From Vanilla planifolia (Eukaryota; Streptophyta; Magnoliopsida; Asparagales; Orchidaceae), in NCBI GenBank assembly GCA_023846275.1, contig CM043874.1:32067130-32131129 (forward strand): a stretch of 64,000 nt of DNA. The letters are read 5' to 3'. Positions 37,144-47,619 of this stretch are shown one piece after another (positions within the stretch are counted from its first letter, which is position 1; every line of letters begins with the position of its first letter). The position numbers and the translations under genes are program-made. Under the pieces are notes generated by a model, which was given only the letters and a program-made list of their open reading frames with translations, had not been told where the DNA came from and searched no databases.

Positions 37144-38374
37144 ACTACTCATACATAGATTTCTACAATGCTTGTAAGTCACCCTTTACAATAAGTACAA
37201 ATACAATAACAATTTTATGAACATAGGGAGTGACATGCTTATGGGTCCCTCATTTGTAGAAACTACTCGATTTGTAGCCCCCACATCTTTGCTAAAATTA
37301 TTTGTAGTACTCCCATATTGTAATTTAAAGTGGCTAAACAATACAATAATTATCCACAGCTCCCCACAACTAATAATGAGAAAATAAGGGTACTCATGTG
37401 TAAAACATTAAAACTTGTACCTACCAAACATGTTAAGTGACATCTTACCAACAACAATTTCAATGTACTTTGATGACGTCCCCATCAATAAATCACCCTC
37501 CACACCATGCAACTCATATTGTATTAAACCTCCATTTGAAGTTATCAGTTAAAGCCAAAAAGCCAAAACTTCCAAGTTGCATCTATTGTAGCAAAGTAAG
37601 ACAAAAGAATTCCTTTCTACACATACGGACAAATTAAGTGAAGTAGCTCAACAAACCTAAAGTTGCCTTAACTTCTAACCACTAAACATATTATTTGCCA
37701 TAAGTAGATGTTGCATTGTGCCATGCATAATAATTCTTCTAATGAATTATTTTTTGAGCTTCAATGGTATTTTAGTATGCTATAATATTATGATTATTTG
37801 CAGCAATATATGTAATAACAACATATGAAGAAAATCAACCTTTTTTTGATAATTATTTTGCCAACCTTTAGATACAAAATACTTACAATTTCTCAATCCA
37901 TCTACCACTAAGTATAACCCAAAGAATTGAACTTCCTCTTCATAGAGGTAGCCATACTCAATCATAGCCTGATCGTTATCAAGTAAAATAGACCAAACAT
38001 AAGATATTCAATACACCCAGAATTTGTGACATGTAAACTCCAAGCAACCAACTACTAATGCAAAAGTGCAAATAACCACTCTATCACTACTAGTCATACA
38101 CATAGTAAGCTTTTTTAAAGTCAAGGTAAAACCATTGAGCAGTCCTAAATATGCTTTCCAAGTGATCCCAACAAAATCTTAGCCAAATGACCATCTTGTA
38201 TTTTTTTTTTGAAAATTGAAGCCATTGCATATATTAAGATTCCTAGCAACTACTATTTATTAATTTCTTTTTTGAAATTAATCACAGGCTATCCCTCTTT
38301 TTTTCCTATTTTTTTATTATCTTAACAAAATTTATTCCACAAACCTTTGCACTTTTCTTATACACTAGATGATA
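37144..38374. other. Unassigned sequence right of E1
   Basis: I recognise no gene, rRNA segment or transposon motif here with certainty. The + strand contains short T-runs near 38.2-38.3 kb, and the sequence then enters the rDNA/LINE mosaic. It may include worn 18S or LINE sequence that I cannot align by eye. Confidence 0.5.
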
Positions 38375-38420
38375 CTAAAGTCTTTGGGATAAATGATAAA
38401 GTAATTGCTAAAGCCTACAT
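38375..38420 (+). pseudogene. Possible 18S rRNA fragment (unit 1) next to LINE insert
   Basis: The run AAAGTCTTTGGG followed by an AGTA..GC.AAAGCCTA-like stretch fits the 18S region around the CAAAGTCTTTGGGTTCC landmark. The same position in unit 2 (54,345) is clearly 18S. The match here is short and could be chance or part of the neighbouring repeat. Confidence 0.4.
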
Positions 38421-40500
38421 AAACCTCTCCGTAACAAGTTTCATATATAAAATTAATAAAAAGACAAAGTTGATGTGGTATGGGAGGGGCATTCCCAAGT
38501 CCCAAACCAAATCAAACAAATGAGCATTATTAGTTACCCAATTTGCAGCACCATTGCTTTGGTACTTTACATAGAACAATTTGAAGAACTTCATACCACA
38601 TGCAATAATGCTATGATAAGAACCATTGTTTGTTGTAGATGAAAGTAACTAGTTCACTATAGTAATGGTTGAAGTGCAATCTAATTCAAACACTATTACT
38701 TGGACATTAGGATATAGTGTTACAAGAAGTTCCATTGCTTCAAGAATAACAATGGTCACCATGTCCAAAGTTGAACCTAATCCAAAATTGTTTGACAATA
38801 GTAATATGTATACCCACATCATCTCATATAACAATAGCAATTCTAAAAATAAAGTTATCATTCATAGTTGCATCATAATTGAATTTAATCCAACCCATCG
38901 GAAGGGGAATCCAACAAAAGCCCAACCCATCAAGGCCATAAGAATTCCCATTAGATAATATTAGAGAGTTGAAGCAAGTAGTAGCAACAATTCAAATGTT
39001 CCATTGAAAATGCATTAGAATTGAGTACCTTGTCCACATGTGGTTGATTCTTGTCAAGCCAAATGTGGTGCAATGATAGAGATGCAAATTTAATAATTTG
39101 AGAAGTTGTAGCATGAATATTCATTGTGATCTAATGAGAAGATCAAAATTTGAAGTTACGACCTTACATTTAATCCTACAAGGTGTGAAGCAATCTTTTA
39201 AAAAGCTACAGGACCAGAATTATTTCATAATATTACACTACCAAAAAATGTATTAGTTATAATAAAAATAGGTCTGCCCCTATCATTTTGACTAATAGTT
39301 CTAATTCGAACACTACGATCTTCTTGAATAGCTACATAGTAATATAGATTAACCCATCTCATTGGGGGAGGAGTCCAATAAAAAGAAATAGGCCATTAAG
39401 GTTGCTAGAGCTCTCCCACTAAATGAGATAAGAGAGTTGAAATAAACAAAATCAATAAATTAAATATTTCTTTGAAGTGCAGCTGAGTTGAGATCCTTCT
39501 TTGCATGTGCTTGTACATTTTTGTTAAGTCAAAGATTGAATAATACAAAAGTTTTGAAATCGATTGTATGAGACGTAATGCCTCCCACATATTGATATAC
39601 GTCTAGCTCCGATGCTCAAATAATGATGTAACATCCTAATAATTGAGTACATCGAGCATGAAATTCTCATTTGTGAAGCTGCTTGACCACAACTCTTTAG
39701 CACTATGGTGCTCCTACAAACACTATACACACCTTCAATTGGATTAGAACACCATGGATATAGCTTCAATATCTCAATCACTCTTGCATGAACTAAAAGC
39801 GCAACAGAAGTAGATTTAGCACAAATTTCTGCAACTATATTCTGATACAAGGTTGCACCCTCACTTTCCAAACTTATGCAACCTCCTTTCTAACAATATT
39901 CTGGCATATATATGTGCCATTGTAGATAATCTTTGAGTTTAGCACTGTGTCCTCACAAAATTTGAAGCACAAGACATCATTTTTGTTTGATTTGAACCAT
40001 AGGATATATAGAATCTGACCTACCAGACCATGTGCAAATAGGTTTTCTATCTTATTGTGATCCCATACATCATGTTACATTGCAGGTTCCATTACAAGTG
40101 CCTGATGGTCCAAATCTATGCTAAGATTAGTTGGCTACAAAGAAATAAGAAATATGTCAAGGCAATTATCTAAAGATAATGAGACAAAATTACCCACAAC
40201 AGTCCTCCAAAACATATTATTTATTATCATAGGAGCCGCAATACTAAGTAACTTACGCATATGAGAAGCACCACGAATGCATATAAAAATTATTACTTGT
40301 TATAATGTACTTTAACCAATTGGACTAAACCTATAAATAATTTCCTGAGCCATCACCCACCTGCAATGTTTTTTAGAAATTCTTATCTACTAACAAAATA
40401 CAAACTCTAAGAACCCTACCTTTCTTAAGAAGGGTAAAAATTTTCTAGTAAGTATAATGTATTGTGTTCCGAACATTTGATAGTTTCCACATGTTACTTG
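38421..40500 (-). mobile_element. LINE-derived sequence (RNase H-like and C-terminal region) within 18S relic
   Basis: On the - strand, 38,650-38,860 reads ILEAMELLVTLYPNVQVIVF followed by ELDCTSTITIVN. This pattern fits the RNase H domain at the end of plant L1 ORF2, though no catalytic set is intact. The part at 38,807-39,075 recurs at about 39,264-39,545, an internal duplication with a step near 460 bp. About 40,209-40,480 matches the minus-strand LINE at 25.2-25.5 kb. So the order on the - strand is the RT-to-RNase H linker, then RNase H twice. An open frame of 115 codons (39,524-39,871) lies inside and has no recognised domain. The whole block replaces most of the 3' half of the unit-1 18S gene. 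Confidence 0.55.
38807..39545 (-). repeat. Internal tandem duplication in the LINE RNase H-like region
   Basis: Two diverged copies, about 38,807-39,075 and 39,264-39,545, share AACCCATC followed by a G-rich stretch, AGTCCAA or AATCCAA, AAGGCCATAA or AGGCCATTAAG, and ATTAGAGAGTTGAA or ATAAGAGAGTTGAA. The step is about 460 bp. The match is clear by eye across about 250 bp. Confidence 0.75.
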
Positions 40501-40504
40501 ATAA

Positions 40505-40584
40505 GAAGTCCGCTAGATATTATGGCTTAGAGGAAGGAGAAGTTATAACATTGTTTTCATAAGTGAACACATGAAAGGATCATT
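40505..40584 (+). pseudogene. 18S rRNA 3' end relic, rDNA unit 1
   Basis: The sequence AGAAGTCCGCTAGATATTAT then TTAGAGGAAGGAGAAGTTAT and the closing AAAGGATCATTG follows the universally conserved 18S 3' end (GAAGTCCATTGAACCTTATC, TTAGAGGAAGGAGAAGTCGT, GGATCATTG). Differences are mostly C to T or G to A. It is followed at the right distance by 5.8S, so it belongs to a real rDNA transcription unit layout and not to a stray fragment. It is not expected to be functional. Confidence 0.9.
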
Positions 40585-40800
40585 GAAAAGACCTATAAAT
40601 GATCAAGTGATATGTGCAACCTTTTGGGTTGTGATGACCATTTGATATCACATTCTTTAATTGTGCATAATCTTGCTTCTATGTTAAACTCAATGCTATA
40701 AGGGATAAACAAAAGCCTATAGGTGTGGTCAAGCACCAATAGAGAGAAAATGTTAAACTAGCAATGAGCCTATTGTCCAGGGAATGACAGTCAAATAGAA
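40585..40800 (+). other. ITS1 relic, unit 1
   Basis: About 216 bp separate the 18S end from 5.8S, a normal plant ITS1 length. A segment around 40,684-40,735 aligns with the matching part of unit 2 (about 55,535-55,580). It resembles a worn copy of the conserved plant ITS1 core that includes GCGCCAAGGAA. Confidence 0.8.
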
Positions 40801-40960
40801 AACAACTATCTGCAATGCATATCTTGACTCATGCATCAATGATGAACACAACAAAATTGAATACGTGCTGTGAATTATAGAATACTCTGGACCATAAATG
40901 CTTAAAATGTAAGTTGAATCCAAGGATGTAAGCTAATCACATGCATGCAAGGGTGTCATG
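40801..40960 (+). pseudogene. 5.8S rRNA pseudogene, unit 1
   Basis: The start AACAACTATCTGCAATGCAT aligns with AACGACTCTCGGCAACGGAT. It continues through CATGCATCAATGATGAACAC (for CGCATCGATGAAGAACGTAG), TGTGAATTATAGAATACTCT (for TGTGAATTGCAGAATCCCGT) and an end at GGGTGTCATG. The length of about 160 bp is normal. Most differences are transitions toward A/T. 5.8S normally pairs with 25S in the large ribosomal subunit; this copy is too altered to serve. Confidence 0.92.
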
Positions 40961-41203
40961 TAACATCTCACTCCTTGTGGATGCTAGGAATCACAATTTT
41001 AGGTCTTCACCCCTATTTTGAGGCAACCAATGGCACTACATACAATATATTAGCGTGTTGAAGCATTAGAAAATTGTTGATTACTGATGCGATAAGTGGT
41101 GGATGCCACTGAGTGTTTTGTCATTGTCCAGTATGAATTCTTTTGCAACATGGTAGGAAGATGCTCCTTAGAAATACAACTCAAAGCTCTATAGAATAGA
41201 ATC
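40961..41203 (+). other. ITS2 relic, unit 1
   Basis: About 243 bp lie between 5.8S and 25S, a usual plant ITS2 length. The first 100 bp match the remaining ITS2 piece of unit 2 (55,800-55,904), for example CCCCTATTTTGAGGCAACCAATG versus the CCCCATTTTGAGAAGATCAATG type in unit 2. Confidence 0.8.
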
Positions 41204-44200
41204 ATGATCTCATGTTAGGTGAAGCTACCCATAGAATTTAGGTATATAAATAAGAGGTGAAGCAACTTAAGAGGATTGTCTTTATAATGACAAGCAAAAC
41301 AATATGAGCCAAGGGTAGAAATTTGGTAACCTAAAACCCAAATTAGAGTACAGAGTGGCATCCTTAATGATGAATTAGGATCAACTCCTTTTGAAGGGGA
41401 CACTAGGGAGGGACTGAGCCTCGTTCAACCCTGCTACTATAAAAGATGCTATGAAAAAGTTCTGTTGTTTGGGAATGCAACCTAAATTTTGAGTTAAATT
41501 CTATCCAAGGAAAAATAATTGTGGAAGTTTGATAGCAAACAAGTGCCATAAGGGAATGATATGAAGGACTGTGAAAAGTGAGTGAAAGAGTACTTCAAAT
41601 TATCTCAAGGCAATCATATGGTAGCCATAATACACTTCAGATTAATGTAGAATGCCATCAAATGGGTTATTGCATGGCTCGAGGATGGGAATGTCTTGGT
41701 CTATCATAGTGGTAAGTGATGAGGTGAATGGCACCCATGGAGAAATCAATCTCATTGTTTATCATAGTGCTCACCCCATCAAGGCATGCCATGGTAGCAT
41801 AGTGTGTGTTGGCGATAGCCAGTAGGCTGTGCATCTAACATGCATTGAAACACAAACCAAAGAGTTGGACATGCTTATGAGTCAAAAGGTGAGCAAGCCC
41901 TGAAGGCGCTAGGAAGCTGACTGATGGGAACATTGTTACATGGGCAAAATGCTAACTGACCCAACTCTTTCATTAAGGTTTGGAGTGAGAGCATGTCTAT
42001 TAGAACACAAAAGATGGTGAACTATGCCTGAGTAGGATGAAAACTGAGCAAACTATTATGGATGCTATTAGAGGTTCTCATATATAATTCATTCATCTAA
42101 CATTAGTATAAAGGTGAATGACTAATCGAGCAATCTAGTAGCTTATTCCCTTCAATGTTTCCATCAGGATACTTAGAACCATAATCGAGGTTCTTTTGGG
42201 AAAAGCCAATGATTAGAGGGATCGGGAGCACAATGCCCTTTACCATTTCTCAAACTTTAAATTAGTAGGAAGTCAGCTACTTTAAGGAGTTGAGCCAAGG
42301 AATCTAGGCTCTAAGTGGAACATTTTTGTTAGGTAGAACTAGTGATGTGGGACGAATTGAAAGTTGGGTTATAATGTCCAATTGTGCACTAAACTAGACC
42401 CTACAAAGGCTATTGGTCAATTAAGATAGTAGGAAGGTTGTCATTGAAATTGAAATCCCTTGAGGAATGTGTAACAACTGACCTTCTGAAGTAACTATTC
42501 TCTAAATGGTTGGTGCTGATGCATGCAATGCACATTAGTCAACAGTGTAATGCAATCACTTGATGAGCAAGTGGGTACAAAGGTCGCTATAAAAATTAAG
42601 GCATGAGCCCATGTAGAGCATCAACTAACACAAATATTTGTGATAGTAAAAAAATTCAAATGAGAACTTTGAAGGTTGAAGGAGGGAAAGGTTCCATGTG
42701 AACCTTACACATGGGTTAGCAAACCTTAAGAGATGGGTGAGACACATCGAAGGGTCCCAATTGGCATAAGCTTCAAGAGGAACTGGAGTTAAAATTATTA
42801 AGCCAAAATCTAGCAATATATGGCAACATCAAGTGGTCGAAAGACATCGATGGGCAACACCAGAAGAGCTTCATTTTCTGCATAAGATGCTATCGACCCA
42901 AGAAATAATTTAATTTGAGTTTGGGCTGAGATGTTGAAAACATACCACAGGTTAAAGTAGTGCTTGATGTGCCTCTAAGACACTAGAAAATCTAGATGGT
43001 GGAGTGTCTTTTACACTCGCTTATACTCATTACCATATCAAGTCTCCAAGAAAACCATCCTCTTGTTGATGTAGTAATGCTGGAGAAGGAAGTTGAAAAA
43101 ATGGATCCACAATTTTTGGAAAAGAATTGGCTCTAAAGGTTAGGATAGGAGTACATGTCCACCATCCATCGCTGTTAGTAGACTACCTATGTTGCTCGTG
43201 CGGGAGGAGATGGCCAAGGCATGTTGGCTAAGGAATGAATTAGGGGAGGACCCTATAAGGGCCTTCCTTAGGAGATGGACAATTAGTTCATAATTGGCAT
43301 GAACTTGAGGAATCTAATTGTTCCATTCAATTAAAACATTGCGATTGTCTTTAACAAAGCTTAATCAATCTGTTTTCTATTTAATGCATTGAATGTCAAA
43401 GTGAAGAAATTCAACTAAGCATGGATAAATAATGAAAGTATCTAAAACATTCCTAAAGTAGCCAATGGATTAATAAGATTCCCTCTATCCCTTTCTACTA
43501 TCCAAGGAAACCATGATAAAGGGATCAAGCTTTACAAAATTAGTATAGAAAGAGTACCCTATTGACCTTGACTATTGTCATATTATGTGAATTGACTTAA
43601 GAGTAGAAGGATGCGTGGGTGTCAATATATCGATGAAATTGAAATACTTCTACTTTTAATGTTATTTACCTATTTAATGGGATAGAGCTAGCACCCAACT
43701 CCTCTTTTGGCTCCATGTCTTGCCTCAATTTGTTGATCGAGATAGAAGACATTATTAGGTGAGGAGTTTAGCTAGGGTAGCATAACTATGAAAAGTTAAC
43801 ATAGGTGTCCTATGTTGAGCTTAAACAGAAAAGAAATCTTGTAGGATTCAGAACAAAAAAGCTTATTTGGCTCTTGTTTTCAATAAAAAAACTATTTATG
43901 TAATTGTAGCTTATCGATCTTTTAGTCTTTTAAATTTTAGCTAAAGTTGTCAAAAAAGTTTCCACAATGATGATTGGCTTGTAGCAACCAAGTATTAATA
44001 GTGACAATTCTTTTTGGTCCTTCGATGTCAGCTCTTTCTATCAATGTGAAGTAGAATTCACTATGTGTAAGAATGTTCAGCAAACAATAGAATACATAAA
44101 TGGGTTTTTACCATCACGAGTGATTTTTTATTTGCCCCACTAATTAATGTGTCATGATAGTAATTCAAACTAGTTTGAGATGAGCCATTGATTTACACGA

Positions 44201-44410
44201 TTGGTCATCACAATTGGTTGAAAGGCTAATGGTGTAAAGACATAATGTTCTAGAAGTTTGGATGGTGTAGGAATTGTAAAAAGTGTCATTAAGTATACAG
44301 AATAAGTAAAATACTTTACAAATGACTTAAATTTGTCACGTAACATTGTAAGTGATAGAGTGGCCTTACAACCATGATCCATTAAGATCTAACCTAATGT
44401 AATAGAACAT
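41204..44410 (+). pseudogene. 25S rRNA pseudogene, nearly full length
   Basis: Landmarks follow the plant 25S order from start to end. They include GGTGAAGCTACCC (start), TTGTTTGGGAATGCAACC (41,467), AGATGGTGAACTATGCCTGA (about 42,012), AAAGCCAATGATTAGAGG (42,204), GTGTAACAACTGACCT (42,468) and CAAATGAGAACTTTGAAGG (about 42,657). Later ones are GAATGTCAAAGTGAAGAAAT (about 43,391), GGTCCTTCGATGTCAGCTCT (about 44,013) and GTAAGTGATAGAGTGGCCTT (about 44,348). About 30 conserved bases are missing near 43,460. The sarcin/ricin loop reads AGTTTGAGATGAGCC at about 44,171 where AGTACGAGAGGAACC is normal. Length about 3.2 kb is close to the usual 3.4 kb. It is a pseudogene with strong loss of C and G. 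Confidence 0.95.
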
Positions 44411-44497
44411 TAATCCCCTCAAAGATATAGACACCATAAAAGTTTTAAACACCCCATGGTCACTTTCTTAACTTTATTAGCATGCTCTACTAATTAT

Positions 44498-44569
44498 GAC
44501 ACTTATTGTGATGCTTATCGTGATACTTATTGTGATACCTTTTGTGGTACTTGTTGTTATACTTATTCT
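44498..44569 (+). repeat. 12 bp minisatellite at the start of the spacer
   Basis: About six imperfect units of the GATACTTATTGT type follow each other, with variants GATGCTTATCGT, GATACCTTTTGT, GGTACTTGTTGT and TATACTTATTCT. They lie shortly after the 25S end. Confidence 0.8.
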
Positions 44570-44926
44570 TTGTGTGGTACTTAATATGGTACAGTGTGAT
44601 TCATGTTATGCCTATTGGAGGCTTGTCATGGTGTAAGGTTCAAATGTCTCACATTACTTATTATAGAAGTTGGATGGTGCGATGTGAGAATGATAGCACT
44701 TTTAGCATCTTTAAAAAATGTCATGATCCACTATGATCTAGCCCTATGATGTAGCAGATTCATCACCACAAACCAATAAATGTAGCATAATTTCAAAAAT
44801 CTCACTGACTTGCTCGCATCCATTATTTTAGTGATACTTATAATAGTTTTGTGTGCTAACCAAAAGTATCACGTTTTTTACATATTTGTCAGTTGTGATT
44901 GCTTGGGCATGAATGTCGAGCTACTC

Positions 44927-45617
44927 TATTAAGAGAATTGACTTCTTCCTAAATGAAGTTATCACAATATGAAATTCAAAAGAAAAATGCAGTCGATTGC
45001 AAGGGCTAAGGTGAAGTGGAAATTAAATGGTGCAATATGCTGCAATGCTAGTACTTGTTGGGATTTTTCTCTAGCAATGCATAGACATGGGCAGTAGTGC
45101 ACTATGCTCTTATGTAGCAGTGCACTATGTGTGCACATGATAGAAAATTTGTGTGTGCCCTATGGCATCCAGTGTGTAGTGTGTGGGACCCACAAAGTGA
45201 AACTTTTTTGGGTAATTTTTTGTGATGTTGTTTATTAGTCCTTAGATTAGGTGCTACACCATTAGGAGACTTGGGTTATCCCTTAAGGGAATTATCATAA
45301 TATGCAATCTAAAAGGTGCAATATGTGGCATGATGTGGCCATGGAGAAGAATAAGTTGGATGGTGCACTATGCACTAAGCTTTGTACATGTTGGGTTGTA
45401 GCTTATGATGCACGTAACTACAATTGTGAACACAATAGAGTAGTTGGCACATTGCAGCACTTTTCTTACATGACTATACACTATGTGTGCACATGTGGAA
45501 ACCAATACACTTATGCTCTATGGCATCCAATGTAAATGGTGTGTGTAGCTTGTAAAGTGTAACCTTTTTGGGTACTTTTAATGCTATGATTTCTCAGCAC
45601 ATGGATAAGGTGACGCA
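44927..45617 (+). repeat. Two ~340 bp spacer subrepeats
   Basis: Copy A (about 44,927-45,260) and copy B (about 45,261-45,617) align along their length. Shared points include ATCACAATATG (44,961) and ATCATAATATG (45,294), a step of 333 bp. Others are TACTTGTTGGG/TACATGTTGGG, CACTATGTGTGCACATG in both, CTATGGCATCCA in both and TTTTTGGGTA in both. Copy B is followed by the first bases of what looks like a third start (TTAAGAGAATGA). Confidence 0.88.
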
Positions 45618-46865
45618 TTGTTAAGAGAATGATTGTTGTACTTGTTTGAAGTACCTCTTTTTGTCATTTGAATGAGGCATTGTGAGGCATACTTTTCTTT
45701 TTTTGTAGTGAAAGTTTAGTGGTGTCATGTGTGCTTGGCAATGTCCTTGTGGTCTATGCTCCTACCCTTTGTGGTGCCACGTGAGGTGGCTCGCCTCTTG
45801 TCCATGTGGTGGCTCTCTTCAGGCATAGAATTTTCCTCCCAAAATGTTTTACTCTTTTTGACCATTTTCATCACTTGGGACTACTAATATAAGAATCAAG
45901 TGCCACTCTAATTATGATGTTACTTTGTGTAATGTGGATTTGTCTCACCTTGCTTGGTACTTTGGGCCTTGTTTGTTATAGTGTTTGCTCGTGTTGTAGT
46001 GAAACTTTAGTGGTACAAATTCCACTTTGCCAAATATTAGTTAAGTGTGTTGTTGCCACAACATGTTCCAGTGCACACTGTCATGCTCGACCTAGTTTCA
46101 AGCAAGCAATTTGCTTATTATCCTTCCACGAAACTTGCTCAAAACATTTTGTTGTTACATGAGTATTGCTTAGCATGTTCCATTTTTAAGGTGCAATAAT
46201 GCTCAACAATTTTAATTGCTATTTGGTCGGTACAAACTATTATGGAAGATTTGTATGCATGTGCCCTTTCTAGGGATTGCCTCTTCTTCTAACACATTAG
46301 CATTAGCTAAGGTCTTCAACCTTCACTAGACCATTTGTGCTTACTTTTGTATATCTTTGAAGCTTTTTGGGCTATTAGGATTGGAATGGCTTGCAATACC
46401 ATTTGCAATAAAGATGTTATTTGTGGTGTCATATCTTTTCACTTAACTATGTCTTTACATGTTTAGTAATTAAGTGTAGGGCTTTGTCATGTAATCCAAC
46501 CTTCATAAGTAAGAAGTTTATATGGTTGTTACTATTTTATTAGATGGCCAAGTTCCATTCAAATATTTTGTTAACACCATACTTCTCTTATGCTTTAACT
46601 ACTGGCATTCCATACTACTATTGAATTTGTGATCCTCCTTACTCTTATGTTGGCACAGTCTTGGAAATCACTTGTTTAGATCTTCTTCCTCTACCAAAGA
46701 GGGTCATCATTTAAGAATGCATTTATCAAGAGTCAATGTTTTAAAACTTGATAGGTGGTATCCCAACTTTGGAGCATTTGCTCTTCCTTTGTGGAGTATC
46801 ACCAAACAGGATAAACATGTCAATTATGGCATGTGGCGCTACTTAGTGCTTTATCTTTTTATTAT

Positions 46866-47619
46866 TACTTGGTTGATCCTTCTTGTAGTGATACGCTTCT
46901 CTCAAAGATTAATCCATGCATCTATAAGTATGAATAATTTGAAATTATGAAACTTCAAATAGCACATTAAACTAGTTATAGTTTATTTGATAGTACATGT
47001 TACATGGATATCTATAATAATTCTAGAGCTAATATTTGCTTCAAAACCCAACTTTGACATGGGATGCATTTGGTAGGTAAATAAGTGCTATAAGCTTTGT
47101 CCTGGCTCCTTCATAATCCAAGATAACTTGTTAGATAACATGGTCTCGATTCTAGTGATATAGTATTAAAATTTTTGCTAGATCAAAATTTGATAGTAGG
47201 ATAAGGATCAAACATGGTGGTGATGGGTGATAGCAAATAAGGTTTACTTCTACAGTGGGAACCTGAGAAAAGCCTACCATAATCCCGGAAGTTAGTAGGC
47301 ACTCATTTTTGACACTAGGAGGTAGTGACAATAAATAACAATATAGGGCTCTACAGTTTGGAACATATAATGAGTACAATTTAATTATGTTAATGAGAAT
47401 CAATTAGAGATCATGTTTGGTGCTAGAAGCCATGACAATTTAGGCTCCAATAACATAGATTTATGTTCTTTCAGTTGAAAAGCTCATAGTTGGACGTTAG
47501 TTTGGGTCGATTTGATCACTTTTTGGCGCACACGACCTGTCCCAATCCTTCTATTGATTATGTTGCCCGACCTTAACTTCCTAAGTCATGCCCCCATCAT
47601 AATTACTTTGAAGAAATAG
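46866..47619 (+). pseudogene. 18S rRNA pseudogene, 5' part, unit 2
   Basis: The start TACTTGGTTGATCCTTC matches the 18S 5' end TACCTGGTTGATCCTGCC. Then come CTCTCAAAGATTAATCCATG, AACTAGTTATAGTTTATTTG, ATAATTCTAGAGCTAATA, GACAATAAATAACAATA and GAAAAGCTCATAGTTGGAC, all in the 18S order. The 530 loop region reads GGTGCTAGAAGCCATGACAA (47,419) in place of GGTGCCAGCAGCCGCGGTAA. Identity in stretches I aligned is about 70%. It stops at TTTGAAGAAATAG, where copia E2 is inserted, and resumes after it. 18S is the small-subunit rRNA; this copy is dead. Confidence 0.96.

Larger units (their letters stand above)
44411..46865 (+). other. rDNA intergenic spacer relic with subrepeats
   Basis: This 2.45 kb stretch lies between the 25S end of unit 1 and the 18S start of unit 2, so it is the intergenic spacer plus external transcribed spacer by position. 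It holds a 12 bp minisatellite and two ~340 bp subrepeats, as plant spacers usually do. A worn polymerase I start (TATATA-GGG type in plants) could be the AATATAAGAATC at about 45,886, but this is a guess. Open frames here (up to 92 codons) have no recognised domains. Confidence 0.85.

Noticed and set aside
39524..39871. A 115-codon minus-strand open frame
   Set aside because: It lies in LINE-derived sequence next to RNase H-like remnants. The frame itself matches no domain I know, so I do not call it a gene.
41204..44410. First read as a possible degenerate Ty3/gypsy element
   Set aside because: No gag or pol motif fits, while a long series of 25S rRNA landmarks aligns in order.
45302..46950. 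Open frames of 77-92 codons that might be small genes
   Set aside because: They fall in the rDNA spacer relic and the start of the 18S pseudogene, with no recognised domain.
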